A stretch of DNA of 5,612 nucleotides, from positions 1 to 5,612 of the forward strand of contig DKOG01000009.1 of assembly GCA_002469915.1 (NCBI GenBank), read 5' to 3'. The DNA is from Bacteroidetes bacterium UBA7368 (GTDB lineage: Bacteria; Bacteroidota; Rhodothermia; Rhodothermales; UBA10348). Below are positions 4,862 through 5,612 of the stretch, in pieces. Within the stretch, counting starts at the first letter, position 1; each line of letters starts with the position of its first letter. The notes under the pieces were generated by a model, which ran no database searches, was not told where the DNA came from, and saw nothing but the letters and a program-made list of their open reading frames with translations. A program made the translations under genes and the position numbers.

Positions 4862-5612
4862 GTGAAAGAGCTCCTGACAAGTACTTCCGCTGCAAAGCTG
4901 GCCGGCGTTGGCGTTTCCAGCATAAAACGCTGGGCCGACGAGGGTAAAATACGGGCAGTCAAAACACCCGGAGGCCATCGTAGATTTGTCAAGACAGACC
5001 TCGTTGATTACCTCAAAAATGGCAGCAAGGTATCATCCCCCGCTTCCGAGAATCCAGGTGAATCCTGGCTCAAAGCGTTGCTGACAATGAATACGTTTGA
5101 ATTACAAGGCGCATTATTGTCCTCCCGCGGACGTCTCGGATCTTGGTATCGGGTTATGGACGAACTTGGCGCTGGCGTAAAATCGCTGGGCGATGCTTGG
5201 GCGGAAGGGGAAATCAGTCTTGGAGAAGAACATATTGCGACAGAAAAACTTTCCAGCGTGTTGTCCAATCTATATGACATGGTGCCTGAAACGTCGCAAG
5301 ATCCAGTATGCCTCTTGGCCTGTGTTGAAGGCGATTTGCACACGCTGGGACTATCCATGCTCCGTGTCGTTTTGAGAGAGGCGGGCTGGAGAAGCATCTG
5401 GATGGGTTCTTTTACGCCGGTTTCTGAACTGAGCACGATTATCGCAAAGAAGGAAGTTTCGATGGTAGCACTTTCAGCCTCTCGTTCGTCCAGAAATACC
5501 GAGATTCTTGAGGCTCAGGCTGAGGAAGTGGCTGCAATGTGCAGGGACTTAGGAATAACGCTCGTTCTTGGGGGTATGGGGCAGTGGCCTATGGAGGTTC
5601 ACAGCGCCCGCC
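4862..5612 (+). CDS. MerR-type regulator with cobalamin-binding domain, CarH/LitR-like (3' partial)
   Basis: The frame stays open to the window end (250 codons seen; known CarH proteins have just under 300 residues, so a few dozen are missing). Residues about 6-52 form a MerR/excisionase-type winged helix with SIKRWADEGKI and the TPGGHRRF wing. After a short linker, residues about 69-150 form the helical bundle of B12-binding regulators: W113 followed by E123 and H124 (WAEGEISLGEEH) matches the W-x9-E-H residues that cap the cobalamin upper face in Thermus CarH. Residues about 153-250 are the Rossmann B12 domain: DLHTLG (158-163) with H160 as likely lower cobalt ligand, VALSAS, and LGGMG (G237, G238). 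Such proteins bind adenosylcobalamin, repress as tetramers in the dark and release DNA in light. GTG at 4862 is chosen because the HTH starts right after it; an in-frame ATG at 4814 would add 16 residues. No Shine-Dalgarno is visible. Targets lie outside the window. Confidence 0.88.
   Translation, partial: MKELLTSTSAAKLAGVGVSSIKRWADEGKIRAVKTPGGHRRFVKTDLVDYLKNGSKVSSPASENPGESWLKALLTMNTFELQGALLSSRGRLGSWYRVMDELGAGVKSLGDAWAEGEISLGEEHIATEKLSSVLSNLYDMVPETSQDPVCLLACVEGDLHTLGLSMLRVVLREAGWRSIWMGSFTPVSELSTIIAKKEVSMVALSASRSSRNTEILEAQAEEVAAMCRDLGITLVLGGMGQWPMEVHSAR

Noticed and set aside
5193..5375. Short + strand frame inside the CarH-like gene
   Set aside because: It is an out-of-frame shadow; the overlapping frame from 4862 carries the complete set of B12-domain motifs.

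Overview
The window is ordinary bacterial chromosome of mid-range GC, with genes packed on the + strand and no mobile element, CRISPR array or rRNA visible. None of the protein starts has a convincing Shine-Dalgarno sequence, and a TTTG/TAnnTTTG-like promoter precedes the tRNA gene. Together with the gene content this suggests the Bacteroidota/Rhodothermota side of the tree, perhaps a marine lineage. This placement is an inference and is weakly held.

Layout: (1) Positions 1-2159 hold a tight three-gene run: the 3' part of an M24 metallopeptidase of the Xaa-Pro aminopeptidase type, a DUF1569 (DinB-fold) protein 6 nt downstream, and a small RuvC/RNase H-fold nuclease-like protein that starts at GTG inside the end of the DUF1569 gene. 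(2) Positions 2160-2395 hold a tRNA-Leu(CAA) unit with its own likely promoter, a perfect leader palindrome and a strong intrinsic terminator. (3) Positions 2396-2678 are a 283-nt non-coding leader with hairpins and a T-run. It is followed by an RhlE-type DEAD-box RNA helicase with an Arg/Ser/Asn/Gly-rich tail (2679-3995). (4) Positions 3996-4089 show no gene; a strong bidirectional-type terminator follows at 4090-4126. (5) Positions 4162-4737 encode an exported or membrane-anchored thioredoxin-fold (redoxin-like) protein without a single cysteine, followed by a perfect 11-bp hairpin. (6) Positions 4738-4861 contain nested inverted repeats. From 4862 to the window edge runs a gene combining a MerR-type DNA-binding domain with a cobalamin-binding domain that carries the CarH/LitR signature residues. 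It is cut off by the window end.

The most interesting item is the last one: a probable B12-dependent, possibly light-sensing transcriptional repressor with candidate operator repeats directly in front of it. Its targets are not visible here; CarH/LitR relatives usually control carotenoid, photolyase or other photoprotection genes. The stand-alone RuvC-like protein and the cysteine-less redoxin are further proteins whose family role is not obvious. Nothing else ties the segments into a single system; they look like neighbouring independent transcription units.
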